DNA from: Anaerolineae bacterium
GTDB taxonomy: Bacteria; Chloroflexota; Anaerolineae; Aggregatilineales; Phototrophicaceae
Direction: 5' to 3'
NCBI GenBank assembly: GCA_022820125.1
Contig: JAJEGA010000089.1
Location: 1 to 45,548 of the forward strand
DNA: 45,548 bases
The position numbers and the translations under genes are program-made. Below are positions 31,828 to 41,107 of the stretch, piece by piece; positions within the stretch are counted from its first letter, which is position 1; the number at the start of each line of letters is the position of its first letter. Under the pieces are notes generated by a model that searched no databases, was not told where the DNA came from, and worked only from the letters and a program-made list of their open reading frames with translations.

Positions 31828-34800
31828 ATGCGCGCATACAAGCTGCTCGGAAGCATTCTGCAATATTCACTCCTGGGATGGCTGGCGCTTGCGCTTCTGG
31901 CGCTGTTTGTCCCGCCTCCCGGCGCGCAAGCGCAGTCGCGTCCCGCCAAGCCAACGGGCTTACGGACCAGCGACCTCACGCAAATCTCAGTCAAACTTCA
32001 TTGGACCGAATCCGCCGACGCTACCAGTTACGAAGTCCATGGTGGCGGACTACGCGATTGGATAACCGCCCGTGATCCTGGTCAGTACACTTACGCCGCG
32101 ATGACTCCCAATACCCAATATACGCTGCGATTGCGCGCGCGAAACGCCAATGGCGCATCCGACGAGGAGTCGATTGACATAACAACGCTGCCAGCTGTGC
32201 CCGAGCCGCGTTTCAGCGCAGTTACCTCGAATAGCTTGACGCTGGAGTGGCCCGCCGTTGCCGGGGCGACTGGCTATGAATATCAGCAAACCCTGCCTAG
32301 ACTTGGATCGGTGATCGCTGTAGACGCCACCACAACTTCGGTCGCATTCAGCAACTTGCAACCTGGCCAGAATTATGGCTTCATAGTTCGGACTATTGCC
32401 GGTACAAGGCAATCAGGTAACTCATTAACTGCCTATACCTATACGAGCCCGCTGGCGCCATCTAACCTGAGAGCTACCTGCGTGGCTGGTACGATTGTTC
32501 ATTTGGCTTGGAACGCTTCGCCGCCGCCATCCAGTCTCTCGGCACCGCCGATCGAGTATGATCTCAAGGTCGATAGTCATGCCTGGGAAGCTCGCAGCAC
32601 TTCCAGGGCGCGCGTGATTACCCAGCTTTCCGTCAACACGAATTATACCTTCCAGGTGCGGGCAACAATTTCAGATCGGATAGCCGGCGATCGGTCCAGC
32701 CCCCCAATCTCCTTGCAGGTGACCACCGCAGCCGCCCAGATCGAGCCGCCGACCGATCTGCAAACGTCCGAGATCACCAACAACAGCGTAAAGCTGACCT
32801 GGACCGCGAGCGCGACCAGCTCGGTCACGTATGAAGTAAGCAGCGATGGCAGCACTTGGGTCGATTCCGGCAGCGACCTCGAACATGTATTTAGCGGCTT
32901 AACTCCCGAAACCGATTACCAGTTTCGCGCGCGGGCGAAAAGCGGCTCCAGCACCTCCTGCCCCAACGCTGCGCCGGCGGTGACAACGACGCCGGCCCCG
33001 CCCGCCGCGCCGACGAGCTTGACGACCGGGACCATCACGCAGACGGCTATCACGCTCTCCTGGACGAAATCGACTGGCGCCACCGCCTACAAGGTGCAAG
33101 TGGACAGCGGCACAGTGGCCACGCTGGGCGATGTGGCGACGCATACCTTCACTGGTTTGTCGGCGAACACGCAATATGCGCTCAAGGTCATTGCCAGCAA
33201 CAACGGCGGCGACTCGGCTGCCGCGACGGTGAATGCCAGCACCCTGCCCAACGCGCCCGCCTCGCCGACGAGCTTGACGACCGGGACCATCACGCAGACG
33301 TCTATCGTGCTGAACTGGACGAAATCGGCCGGGGCGAGCGGCTATAAAGTGCAGGTGGACAGCGGTACGGTGGCCACGCTGGGCGATGTGGCGACGCATA
33401 CCTTCACTGGTTTGTCGGCGGATACGAGTTATGTGCTGAAAGTCATCGCTTTTAATGCTGGCGGCGATTCCGCAGCCACTGCCGGCAGCGCCAGCACCCT
33501 GCCCAACGCCCCCGCCGCGCCGACGGGCTTAAGCACCAGCGGCATCACGCAGACGGCTATCACGCTCTCCTGGACGAAATCAGCCGGCGCCACCGCCTAC
33601 AAGGTGCAAGTGGATAACGGCGCGGTGCAGACGCTGGGCGATGTGGCGACGCATACCTTCACTGGTTTGTCGGCGAATACGCAATATACGCTCAAGGTCA
33701 TTGCCAGCAACAGTGGCGGGGATTCGGCGGCCGCCTCGAGCAGCGCCAGCACCTTGGCTGCTTTGCCCAACGCGCCCGCTGCGCCGACAGGCTTAAGCAC
33801 CAGCGGCATCACGCAGACGGCAATCACGCTGACCTGGACGAAATCAACTGGCGCGACGGGCTACGACGTGAACGGAGGCGCGCTCAGCGGTTGGACCGAT
33901 GTTGGGGATGTCGCGACTTACAACTTCACAGGGCTGAACGCCAACACGAGCTACACGCTGCAAGTGCGCGCCAAGAACACGGGCGGCGAATCCACAGCCG
34001 CATCGGTCAGCGCGACTACTCAAGCCACGACGCCCGCTACCTTGGCCGCGCCGACCAGTTTGCAGACCAGCGGCATCACGCAGACGGCAATCACGCTGAC
34101 CTGGACGAAATCGGCGGGGGCGACCAGCTACGAAATGAACGGCGGCGCGCTCAGCGGCTGGACCGATGCGGGGGATGTTTCCACCTATACTTTTTCGGGC
34201 TTGTCCGCGAATACATCCTACACCTTGCAGGTGCGGGCAAAAAATTCTGGCGCCAATTCGGCGGCTGTATCTGTCAACGCCAACACCCTGCCCAACGCCC
34301 CCGCAGCGCCGACAGGCTTAAGCACCAGCGGCATCACACAGACTGCCATTACGCTCTCCTGGACGAAATCAGCTGGCGCGACCGCCTACAAGGTGCAAGT
34401 GGACAGCGGCACAGTGGCCACGCTGGGCGATGTGGCGACGCACACCTTCACTGGTTTGTCGGCAGGCACGAGTTACACGTTGAAAGTGATCGCCAGCAAC
34501 AGCGGCGGCGATTCGGCTGCTGCGACGGTGAATGCCAGCACGACCAACACACAACAGCTTGGCACATTGTCCCCGCCGACGGGTTTGACAGCCACTGGCA
34601 TCCTTCTGGACAACATCACCCTGGGCTGGACAAAATCAACCGGAGCGACCGCGTATAAAGTACGCAAAAACGGAGACAGCGCTTGGACGACGCTGGGCGA
34701 TGTCGATTCTTATGTCTTCACCGGCTTGTCCTCGAACACCGGCTATACGCTGGAAGTCAAAGCCAGCAACAGCGATGGCGATACCGCTGCCGCGTCAATC

Positions 34801-37800
34801 AGCGCCACCACCCTGACCAGACTGCCGACTGTCCTCGCCACGACCACCAACGTCAGAGCCGAAGATATCACGACGACCAGCATCACTTTGAAGTGGACCA
34901 AAGTAAACGGCGCCACCGGCTATTCCGTGCGAGCTTATAGTAGTGGCAGTCCTGCTTATATTGAAATCGGAAATGTCGCATCCCATGTTTTCAACGGATT
35001 GACGCCCGCAACGATATACTCTCTGGAAGTGTTTGCTCGCAACCCGTTAACATTTTCACAACCGGTATTAGTCCGCGCGACCACGCTCGCGACTATCGCG
35101 CCGGGCAAGCCTTGGGGCTTCCAGAGAACGGGACGCACGATGACCAGCTATAGCGTGAGATGGAATGGGTCGATTGGCGCGACCGCTTTTAAAGTCCAGG
35201 TGGATAATGGCGCGGTTACCACGCTGCCAGCTGATGCGCGGAGGCATACTTTCACTGGCTTGAGCGCCGGAACCAGCTACACCTTCAAACTTGTTGGCAA
35301 CAACAATGTCGGCGATTCCGAAGTCGCCACGCTCACAGACAGCACCTTGTCGACGACGCCCGCCCCCGCCGCGCCGACGGGCTTAAGCGCCAGCGGCATC
35401 ACGCAGACGGCTATCACGCTGTCCTGGACGAAATCGACTGGCGCCACCGCCTACAAAGTGCAGGTGGACAGCGGCGCAGTGGCCACGCTGGGCGATGTGG
35501 CGACGCATACCTTCACTGGTTTGTCGGCTGGGACGAGCTACACGTTGAAAGTGATCGCCAGCAACAGCGGCGGGGATTCGGCCGCGGCCTCGACCAGCGC
35601 CTCAACCCTGCCCAACGCCCCTGCCGCGCCGACGGGCTTGGCGACCAGCGGCATCACGCAGACGTCAATCACGTTGACCTGGACAAAATCGGCCGGAGCG
35701 ACATCCTACAAGGTGCGGGCCGGCACTACCGGCGCCTTTACCCTTCTCGGCGACGTCGCCACTTATACTTTCACCAGCTTGACCGCCAACACGGCATACA
35801 CCTTGCAAGTGGTGGCCAGCAACAGTGGCGGCGATTCCAGCAGCGCGCAAACGAGCGCCAGCACTAACAACGTCCCGCCGCCGCCTGCCCCGTCCGCTCC
35901 GACGGGCTTGGCCAGCAGCGGCATCACGCAGACGTCAATCACGCTGTCCTGGACGAAATCGACCGGGGCCACCGGATACAAAGTCCAAGTGGACAGCGGA
36001 ACCGTGACTACGCTAGGCGATGTGGCTACCTACACCTTCAGCAGCCTCAGCGCCGGCACGAGCTATACGCTCAAGGTCATCGCTACGAATGCTGGCGGTG
36101 ATTCGGCCGCGGCGTCGGTCAGCGCCAGCACCTTGCCCGCCGCGCCGACCGGCTTAAGCACCAGCGGCATCACGCAGAGCGCCATCACGCTCTCCTGGAC
36201 GAAATCAGCCGGCGCCACCGCCTACAAGGTGCAAGTGGACAGCGGCACAGTGGCCACGCTGGGCGATGTGGCGACGCACACTTTCAGCGGTTTGTCGGCG
36301 AACACGCAATATACGCTCAAGGTCATTGCCAGCAACAACGGCGGCGATTCGGCTGCTGCGACGGTGAATGCCAGCACCCTGCCCAACGCGCCATCCGCGC
36401 CGACGGGCTTGACGACCAGCGGCATCACACAGACTGCCATCACGCTTTCCTGGACGAAATCGGCCGGGGCGACCGGCTACAAAGTGCAGGTGGACAGCGG
36501 CGCGGTGACCACGTTGGGCGATGTGGCGACGCATACCTTCAGCAGTCTCAGCGCCGGGACGAGCTATACGCTCAAGGTCATCGCTACAAATGCTGGCGGT
36601 GATTCGGCCGCGGCGTCGGTCAGCGCCAGCACCTTGCCCGCAGTGCCGACTGGCTTGGCCACCAGTGGGATCACGCAGACGGGAATCACTTTGACCTGGA
36701 CGAAATCCGCCGGCGCGACTGGTTACGATGTCAAACTGAGCACGGCGAACAGTTGGACGACGCTGGGCGATGTCGCGACTTACTCCTTCGGCAACCTGAG
36801 CGTCAATACGCAATACACCTTGCAAGTGCGCGCTAAAAACAGCGCTGGCGCCACCGTGGCCGCTTCCGCTTCCGCCCGCACGCTTGCCACGCAGCCCGCC
36901 GCCCTTGCCAGCCCCACCAGTGTTACCACCAGCGGCATTATGCAGACAAGCATCACCCTCAACTGGAGTAAATCCAGCGGCGCGACCAGCTACGAAGTCA
37001 ATGGCGGCGCGCTGACTGGCTGGACCGATGTTGGCGATGTCGCCAGTTATACTTTCACCGGGCTGACTGCGGATAGCCCCTACACCGTGAGCGTGCGCGC
37101 CAAGAACAGTCAAACGACCTCGCCGGCTATCGATGTCAATAGCCGGACGCTGCCCAACCCGCCGGACCCGCCGGCCAGGGTAGAAGCCGAAGACAGCCAA
37201 CAGCAGAATAGCGTTGACGTAGACTGGCCCGCCTCAGCCCGCGCGAGTTCTTACGAAATTCGCGGTTCGGAGTCGTCTGACCAACCGGGCAGTCAGGCTG
37301 TCCCAGTCAGATCGCTTGGCGATTGGATGGATGTCGGCAATGTCAACTCCTATGTGATCACGGGGCTGAAGCCCGGTATGGACTATACGTTTGAAGTACG
37401 CGCCAAAAACGCCGGCGGGGTCTCCGATCCGGTATCCGTATCATACAGCATTGCGCCGCCGGATACCGATGACCAGACGCCTTCGTCCGACTTTCCTAGC
37501 ATCAGCAACAGAGATTCCACGCTGCTCGGCGACGATACCGGCATCAGCGACCGGGATTCCGCGCCCAGCAGCGATACTTCGCGCAGCGGCGCCATCTTGG
37601 AGAGCCGCCCCATCGCGACGCCCACCCTCAGCGGGCCCGCCTTCAACTGCACGGAAGCGCAGAAAGCGCGGATAAGCATCAGCGATCAGCCGATTGGGCT
37701 CAATTTGCAATGCGTCGGTCCAGAAGGCATCGGCAATGCTGACTTGATCAAGCGTGGGGGTGTTTTTGGCATTGATGTCTGGGGCTGGGTGCGCGGCTAT

Positions 37801-38202
37801 CCCGAATTCTGCTTCCTTCAAGCGGGCGACTTGGCTTTCCTCGATGCCGCCTATACGCCCAGACGCCTCATGCACATCAACGCATACAGCCGCGCTGGTA
37901 TGACTTGCGCCCAGATTGACCGCGCTGGCACCTTGGTGCTGCTGCCCTCCGATACGATATTGCTGCCGACCGCCGAGCCGACCGCCGCGTCAGCTTCAAT
38001 GACGCTGGGCGATTGCAGCGCGACCACGCTTGACTTTTTGAACCTGCGCGCCAGCCCGGGCGGGGCGATCCTGCGTGTATTGCCGGCTTATGTGACTTTA
38101 GACGTCTATAAGCGACAAGGCGCCTGGATCCAGGTGGAGTACTATGGACAAAGAGGTTGGATCAGCGCCGAGTACACGAACCAGCTTGGGGATTGCGGCT
38201 AG
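31828..38202 (+). CDS. Giant secreted protein with 21 fibronectin type III repeats and SH3b-like end
   Basis: The ATG at 31828 (MRAYKLLGSILQYS) follows a G-rich site GGGGGGGAAG and gives 2124 residues. A signal peptide or anchor ends near GAQAQSRP. I count 21 fibronectin type III units of about 80-90 residues. Units 1-4, 11-13 and 20-21 are diverged. Units 5-10 and 14-18 are close copies with the pattern APTGLSTSGITQTAITLSWT...YKVQVDSG...LGDVATHTF. A Ser/Asp-rich linker, a Cys-containing segment (VFGIDVWGWVRGYPEFC) and a C-terminal bacterial SH3-like domain (LDFLNLRASPGG...GWISAEY) follow. It is probably a cell-surface or matrix adhesin or carbohydrate/peptidoglycan-binding protein. No enzymatic domain or sortase signal was seen. 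Confidence 0.88.
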   Translation: MRAYKLLGSILQYSLLGWLALALLALFVPPPGAQAQSRPAKPTGLRTSDLTQISVKLHWTESADATSYEVHGGGLRDWITARDPGQYTYAAMTPNTQYTLRLRARNANGASDEESIDITTLPAVPEPRFSAVTSNSLTLEWPAVAGATGYEYQQTLPRLGSVIAVDATTTSVAFSNLQPGQNYGFIVRTIAGTRQSGNSLTAYTYTSPLAPSNLRATCVAGTIVHLAWNASPPPSSLSAPPIEYDLKVDSHAWEARSTSRARVITQLSVNTNYTFQVRATISDRIAGDRSSPPISLQVTTAAAQIEPPTDLQTSEITNNSVKLTWTASATSSVTYEVSSDGSTWVDSGSDLEHVFSGLTPETDYQFRARAKSGSSTSCPNAAPAVTTTPAPPAAPTSLTTGTITQTAITLSWTKSTGATAYKVQVDSGTVATLGDVATHTFTGLSANTQYALKVIASNNGGDSAAATVNASTLPNAPASPTSLTTGTITQTSIVLNWTKSAGASGYKVQVDSGTVATLGDVATHTFTGLSADTSYVLKVIAFNAGGDSAATAGSASTLPNAPAAPTGLSTSGITQTAITLSWTKSAGATAYKVQVDNGAVQTLGDVATHTFTGLSANTQYTLKVIASNSGGDSAAASSSASTLAALPNAPAAPTGLSTSGITQTAITLTWTKSTGATGYDVNGGALSGWTDVGDVATYNFTGLNANTSYTLQVRAKNTGGESTAASVSATTQATTPATLAAPTSLQTSGITQTAITLTWTKSAGATSYEMNGGALSGWTDAGDVSTYTFSGLSANTSYTLQVRAKNSGANSAAVSVNANTLPNAPAAPTGLSTSGITQTAITLSWTKSAGATAYKVQVDSGTVATLGDVATHTFTGLSAGTSYTLKVIASNSGGDSAAATVNASTTNTQQLGTLSPPTGLTATGILLDNITLGWTKSTGATAYKVRKNGDSAWTTLGDVDSYVFTGLSSNTGYTLEVKASNSDGDTAAASISATTLTRLPTVLATTTNVRAEDITTTSITLKWTKVNGATGYSVRAYSSGSPAYIEIGNVASHVFNGLTPATIYSLEVFARNPLTFSQPVLVRATTLATIAPGKPWGFQRTGRTMTSYSVRWNGSIGATAFKVQVDNGAVTTLPADARRHTFTGLSAGTSYTFKLVGNNNVGDSEVATLTDSTLSTTPAPAAPTGLSASGITQTAITLSWTKSTGATAYKVQVDSGAVATLGDVATHTFTGLSAGTSYTLKVIASNSGGDSAAASTSASTLPNAPAAPTGLATSGITQTSITLTWTKSAGATSYKVRAGTTGAFTLLGDVATYTFTSLTANTAYTLQVVASNSGGDSSSAQTSASTNNVPPPPAPSAPTGLASSGITQTSITLSWTKSTGATGYKVQVDSGTVTTLGDVATYTFSSLSAGTSYTLKVIATNAGGDSAAASVSASTLPAAPTGLSTSGITQSAITLSWTKSAGATAYKVQVDSGTVATLGDVATHTFSGLSANTQYTLKVIASNNGGDSAAATVNASTLPNAPSAPTGLTTSGITQTAITLSWTKSAGATGYKVQVDSGAVTTLGDVATHTFSSLSAGTSYTLKVIATNAGGDSAAASVSASTLPAVPTGLATSGITQTGITLTWTKSAGATGYDVKLSTANSWTTLGDVATYSFGNLSVNTQYTLQVRAKNSAGATVAASASARTLATQPAALASPTSVTTSGIMQTSITLNWSKSSGATSYEVNGGALTGWTDVGDVASYTFTGLTADSPYTVSVRAKNSQTTSPAIDVNSRTLPNPPDPPARVEAEDSQQQNSVDVDWPASARASSYEIRGSESSDQPGSQAVPVRSLGDWMDVGNVNSYVITGLKPGMDYTFEVRAKNAGGVSDPVSVSYSIAPPDTDDQTPSSDFPSISNRDSTLLGDDTGISDRDSAPSSDTSRSGAILESRPIATPTLSGPAFNCTEAQKARISISDQPIGLNLQCVGPEGIGNADLIKRGGVFGIDVWGWVRGYPEFCFLQAGDLAFLDAAYTPRRLMHINAYSRAGMTCAQIDRAGTLVLLPSDTILLPTAEPTAASASMTLGDCSATTLDFLNLRASPGGAILRVLPAYVTLDVYKRQGAWIQVEYYGQRGWISAEYTNQLGDCG
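32997..36640 (+). repeat. Highly similar 250-260 bp DNA repeats encoding fibronectin type III units
   Basis: Units at about 33.0-34.55 kb and 35.36-36.64 kb share long identical stretches such as GGCGATGTGGCGACGCATAC and ATCACGCAGACGGCTATCAC. The diverged units between them lack these. Within the two blocks, similarity at synonymous positions is high, which points to recent duplication or gene conversion. Such DNA can recombine and is also prone to misassembly. Confidence 0.85.
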
Positions 38203-38214
38203 CGGCGCAGTCTT

Positions 38215-38240
38215 GAGCCAGCTCTTTGCCGGGCTGGCTC
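38215..38240 (+). terminator. Intrinsic terminator-like hairpin after the fibronectin gene
   Basis: GAGCCAGC (38215-38222) pairs with GCTGGCTC (38233-38240) around a 10-base loop and is followed by TTCCTTCC. It starts 13 bases after the stop codon. Confidence 0.55.
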
Positions 38241-38343
38241 TTCCTTCCTGGCGCGCTTATGCCGAGGGGTTCCGCGTTGGGCTTTCTCCATGCGCAAGCT
38301 GCAACACGGTCCCGCTATGGTTAATTGAAAAAGGACAGGCGCG

Positions 38344-39444
38344 ATGAATTATCTCGCAAATGAAGCGCTGCCCAAAACCATGCCCGCCATCGTCTGCCAT
38401 GGGCCCGAAGATTATCGCCTCGAAGAATGGCGTGTGCCCGCACCGGCCGCCGGCGAAGTCGTCATCAAGGTGCAATCGGTCGGCATCTGCGCCAGCGACC
38501 TCAAATGTTATCAGGGGGCGCCGCTCTTCTGGGGCGATGAGACGCGCGAGGGTTATTGCCAGACGCCCGTGATTCCTGGTCATGAGTTTGTCGGCGAAGT
38601 GGTCGCGCTGGGCGAAGGGGCTGGCGAGCAGTACGGCTTGCAGCTGGGCGATATTGCCGTCTCCGAGCAGATTGTGCCTTGCTGGAAATGCCGCTTCTGC
38701 AAGCGCGGTCAGTACTGGATGTGCCAGGACAAGCATGATGTCTACGGTTTCCGTCAAGCCACCATTGGCGCGATGGCGGAGTACATGCTTTTCCCCGTTG
38801 GCGCGCTGAATTACAAGGTGCCTGACTCGCTGCCCGCTCATCACGCCGCCTTCATTGAGCCGCTGGGCTGTTCGATTCACGCGGTCGAACGGGGCGAAAT
38901 TACGCTGCATGATGTTGTCGTTATCGCCGGCTGCGGTCCCTTGGGCTTGGGCATGGTCGCCGCCGCTCGCCTGAAGAATCCGAGTCTGTTGATCGCCATC
39001 GACCTCAATGACGAGCGCCTCGAGATCGCCGAACTCTGCGGCGCCGATATGGGAATGAACCCGAACAAGATTGATGTCATCGACGAGGTGCTGAAGCTGA
39101 CCGATGGCTACGGCTGCGATGTGTATATCGAAGCGACCGGTTACCCGGCCGCCGTTCTGCAAGGCTTGAATATGATCCGCAAGCTGGGCACCTTTGTCGA
39201 GTTCAGCGTCATGCGCGAGCCGGTCACCGCCGACTGGACCATCATTGGCGATACCAAAGAATTGAACATCCACGGCTCGCACTTGAGTCCCTATACCTAT
39301 CCCATTGCCATTGATATGCTGAGCAAGGGATTGCTGCCGATGGATCGCATCATGACGCATCAACTGCCCCTTTCGGATTTTCACGCCGGCATGGATCTGG
39401 TGGCGCAGGGCACGGAGTCCGTCAAAGTCACGCTGACGCCCTAG
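38344..39444 (+). CDS. Zinc-dependent alcohol/polyol dehydrogenase
   Basis: This 366-residue medium-chain dehydrogenase has catalytic zinc ligands Cys49 in GICASDLK and His80-Glu81 in PGHEFVGE, and a structural zinc site with Cys113, 116, 119 and 127. IAGCGPLGLG binds NAD(P). The sequence resembles threonine, sorbitol and erythritol/threitol dehydrogenases, which oxidise a secondary alcohol. AAGGACAGG precedes the ATG. Three SDR genes follow on the same strand, separated by a palindromic repeat, so a polyol or sugar catabolic role is likely. Substrate not resolved. Confidence 0.9.
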   Translation: MNYLANEALPKTMPAIVCHGPEDYRLEEWRVPAPAAGEVVIKVQSVGICASDLKCYQGAPLFWGDETREGYCQTPVIPGHEFVGEVVALGEGAGEQYGLQLGDIAVSEQIVPCWKCRFCKRGQYWMCQDKHDVYGFRQATIGAMAEYMLFPVGALNYKVPDSLPAHHAAFIEPLGCSIHAVERGEITLHDVVVIAGCGPLGLGMVAAARLKNPSLLIAIDLNDERLEIAELCGADMGMNPNKIDVIDEVLKLTDGYGCDVYIEATGYPAAVLQGLNMIRKLGTFVEFSVMREPVTADWTIIGDTKELNIHGSHLSPYTYPIAIDMLSKGLLPMDRIMTHQLPLSDFHAGMDLVAQGTESVKVTLTP

Positions 39445-39463
39445 CCCGCGACCGGGCGCAAAA

Positions 39464-39490
39464 TGTAGAGGCGACCCTTGTGTCGCCCGC
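39464..39490 (+). repeat. Palindromic intergenic repeat ahead of SDR 1
   Basis: TGTAGAGGCGACCC then TTGTGTCGCCCGC lies directly before the AAGGAG ribosome-binding site (39493-39498) of the first SDR gene, so it would be in its leader. Confidence 0.7.
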
Positions 39491-39505
39491 TTAAGGAGAC
39501 AACAA

Positions 39506-40237
39506 TTGTCCCAACCGCTCACAGACAAAGTCGTCATCATCACCGGCGCCAGCTCCGGCATTGGCGAAGCCTCGGCGCGTCTGCTAGCTGATCAAGGCTG
39601 CAAACTAACGCTCGCCGCGCGCTCGATCGACAAGCTGGAAAGGCTCGCGAGAGAGCTCTCAACAGAGACGCTCGTTGTTCGCGCCGATATGACCGAAGCG
39701 CCCGATATCGCAAACATGGTCGAGCGGACGATGGCGCGCTTTGGTCGCATTGACGTCATGCTGGCTAACGCCGGCGTTTATATTCCCGGGCAATTCGCCG
39801 AGGGCGACATTGATGCTTACTCGATGATGCTGAAGCTCAACGTGGATGCGGTTTTCCGCTGCGCTCACGCGGTCATCCCGATTATGACGGCGCAGGGCGG
39901 CGGCGATATTGTCGTCACCAGTTCAATATCTGGTCATATCGATATCATTGGGGAGCCGGTTTACAGCGCCAGCAAACACGCGGTGCAAACCTTCGTTCAT
40001 ACCCTGCGGCGGCAAGTGGCGGCGGCTGGCATTCGTGTCATGTCCCTGGCGCCGGGTCCGGTGGCCAATCCGATGCAGTGGCTCTATGAAGCGGAAGAAC
40101 AGAAGCGCGCGGTGGAAGAGGCGGGCTCGCACCTGGCATCGGACGATTGCGCCGATGCGATCCTCTTCATGCTGTCGCGGCCGGCGCACGTCACCATTCG
40201 CGATCTGGTCATCCTGCCGCAGATGAATCGCGTCTGA
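39506..40237 (+). CDS. SDR family oxidoreductase, paralogue 1 of 3
   Basis: The TTG at 39506 is chosen because AAGGAG lies 7 bases upstream and the protein then starts MSQPLTDKVVIITG, giving 243 residues. TGASSGIG binds NAD(P), NAG is present in MLANAGVYIPG, and Tyr153-x3-Lys157 is in YSASKHA. It is a classical SDR of the YdfG/serine dehydrogenase-like group. It follows the zinc dehydrogenase by 61 bases. Its two downstream neighbours share its catalytic residue numbering, so the three arose by tandem duplication. Confidence 0.9.
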   Translation: MSQPLTDKVVIITGASSGIGEASARLLADQGCKLTLAARSIDKLERLARELSTETLVVRADMTEAPDIANMVERTMARFGRIDVMLANAGVYIPGQFAEGDIDAYSMMLKLNVDAVFRCAHAVIPIMTAQGGGDIVVTSSISGHIDIIGEPVYSASKHAVQTFVHTLRRQVAAAGIRVMSLAPGPVANPMQWLYEAEEQKRAVEEAGSHLASDDCADAILFMLSRPAHVTIRDLVILPQMNRV

Positions 40238-40254
40238 TGCCAGCCCAATCCGTT

Positions 40255-40345
40255 ACAGATGCCGGGGCGACCTGCCCGGGCGCCCGCCGACTGCAACTGT
40301 AGGGGCGATAGACGGGCGGTGTCTACGCGCCCCGGTATCGCCCGC
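40255..40345 (+). repeat. Palindromic intergenic repeat ahead of SDR 2, with inserted core
   Basis: A worn copy (about 40255-40290) is followed by TGTAGGGGCGATA (40298 on) and the closing TATCGCCCGCC (to 40345), with a core of about 25 bases that is longer than in other copies. It ends just before GAAGGAGG (40347-40353), the ribosome-binding site of the next gene. This is the same arrangement as before SDR 1. Confidence 0.7.
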
Positions 40346-40360
40346 CGAAGGAGGCAGCAA

Positions 40361-41095
40361 TTGCCCAAATCACTCGCAGGCAACGTTGTCGTCATCACCG
40401 GCGCCAGCTCCGGCATCGGAGAAGCTATTGCCCGCCGTTTGGCTGACGAAGGCTGCCGGCTGACGCTGGCCGCGCGCTCGGTTGACAAATTGGAAGCGCT
40501 GGCGGCCGAATTAGACGCCGACACGCTGGTCGCGCCAGCCGATATGACCGTTCCCGCCGATATCGAGAGCATGGTTGCGCAAACGATGGCGCGCTTCGGG
40601 CGCATTGATGTGATGTGCGCCAACGCCGGCATCTATGTGCCGGGCGAATTCGCCGATGGCGATATCGACGAGTTGCTGCGTATGCTCCGAATCAACATTG
40701 ACGCCGTGCTGCGCTGCGCCCATCTTGCGATCCCGGCGATGCGCGCGGCTGGCGAAGGCGATATCGTGGTGACCAGTTCGATTTCCGGCTTCATCGATGT
40801 GCATTGGGAGCCGATCTACAGCGCGAGCAAACACGCGGCGCAGACCTTCGTGCATACCGTGCGGCGTCAGTTGGCTGGCACTGGCATTCGGGTGATGTCC
40901 CTGGCGCCGGGGCAGGTGGCGAATGCGCTCTGGGGCTTCCACAAGGCGGCCGATATCAAGCGCGTCTCAGCCGGGGAGCGCACGCATCTCACCTCCGAGG
41001 ATTGCGCCGATGCGCTGGTCTACATGCTGTCGCAGCCGCGCCGCGTCACCATTCGCGATCTGGTGATCCTGCCGCAGAATCAGGTCAACATCTGA
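40361..41095 (+). CDS. SDR family oxidoreductase, paralogue 2 of 3
   Basis: The TTG at 40361 (MPKSLAGNVVVITG) has GAAGGAGG 7 bases upstream and gives 244 residues. Frames extended further upstream enter the repeat. TGASSGIGEA, NAGIYVPGEF and Tyr153-x3-Lys157 in YSASKHA are present. It is most similar to SDR 1, including the repeat, ribosome-binding site and TTG start ahead of it, so the duplicated unit included the leader. SDR 3 follows after 12 bases. Confidence 0.9.
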   Translation: MPKSLAGNVVVITGASSGIGEAIARRLADEGCRLTLAARSVDKLEALAAELDADTLVAPADMTVPADIESMVAQTMARFGRIDVMCANAGIYVPGEFADGDIDELLRMLRINIDAVLRCAHLAIPAMRAAGEGDIVVTSSISGFIDVHWEPIYSASKHAAQTFVHTVRRQLAGTGIRVMSLAPGQVANALWGFHKAADIKRVSAGERTHLTSEDCADALVYMLSQPRRVTIRDLVILPQNQVNI

Positions 41096-41107
41096 GGGTT
41101 TTGCCTT

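Noticed and set aside
32997..36640. Minisatellite or satellite DNA unrelated to coding
   Set aside because: The repeats keep one open frame and encode regular fibronectin type III units.
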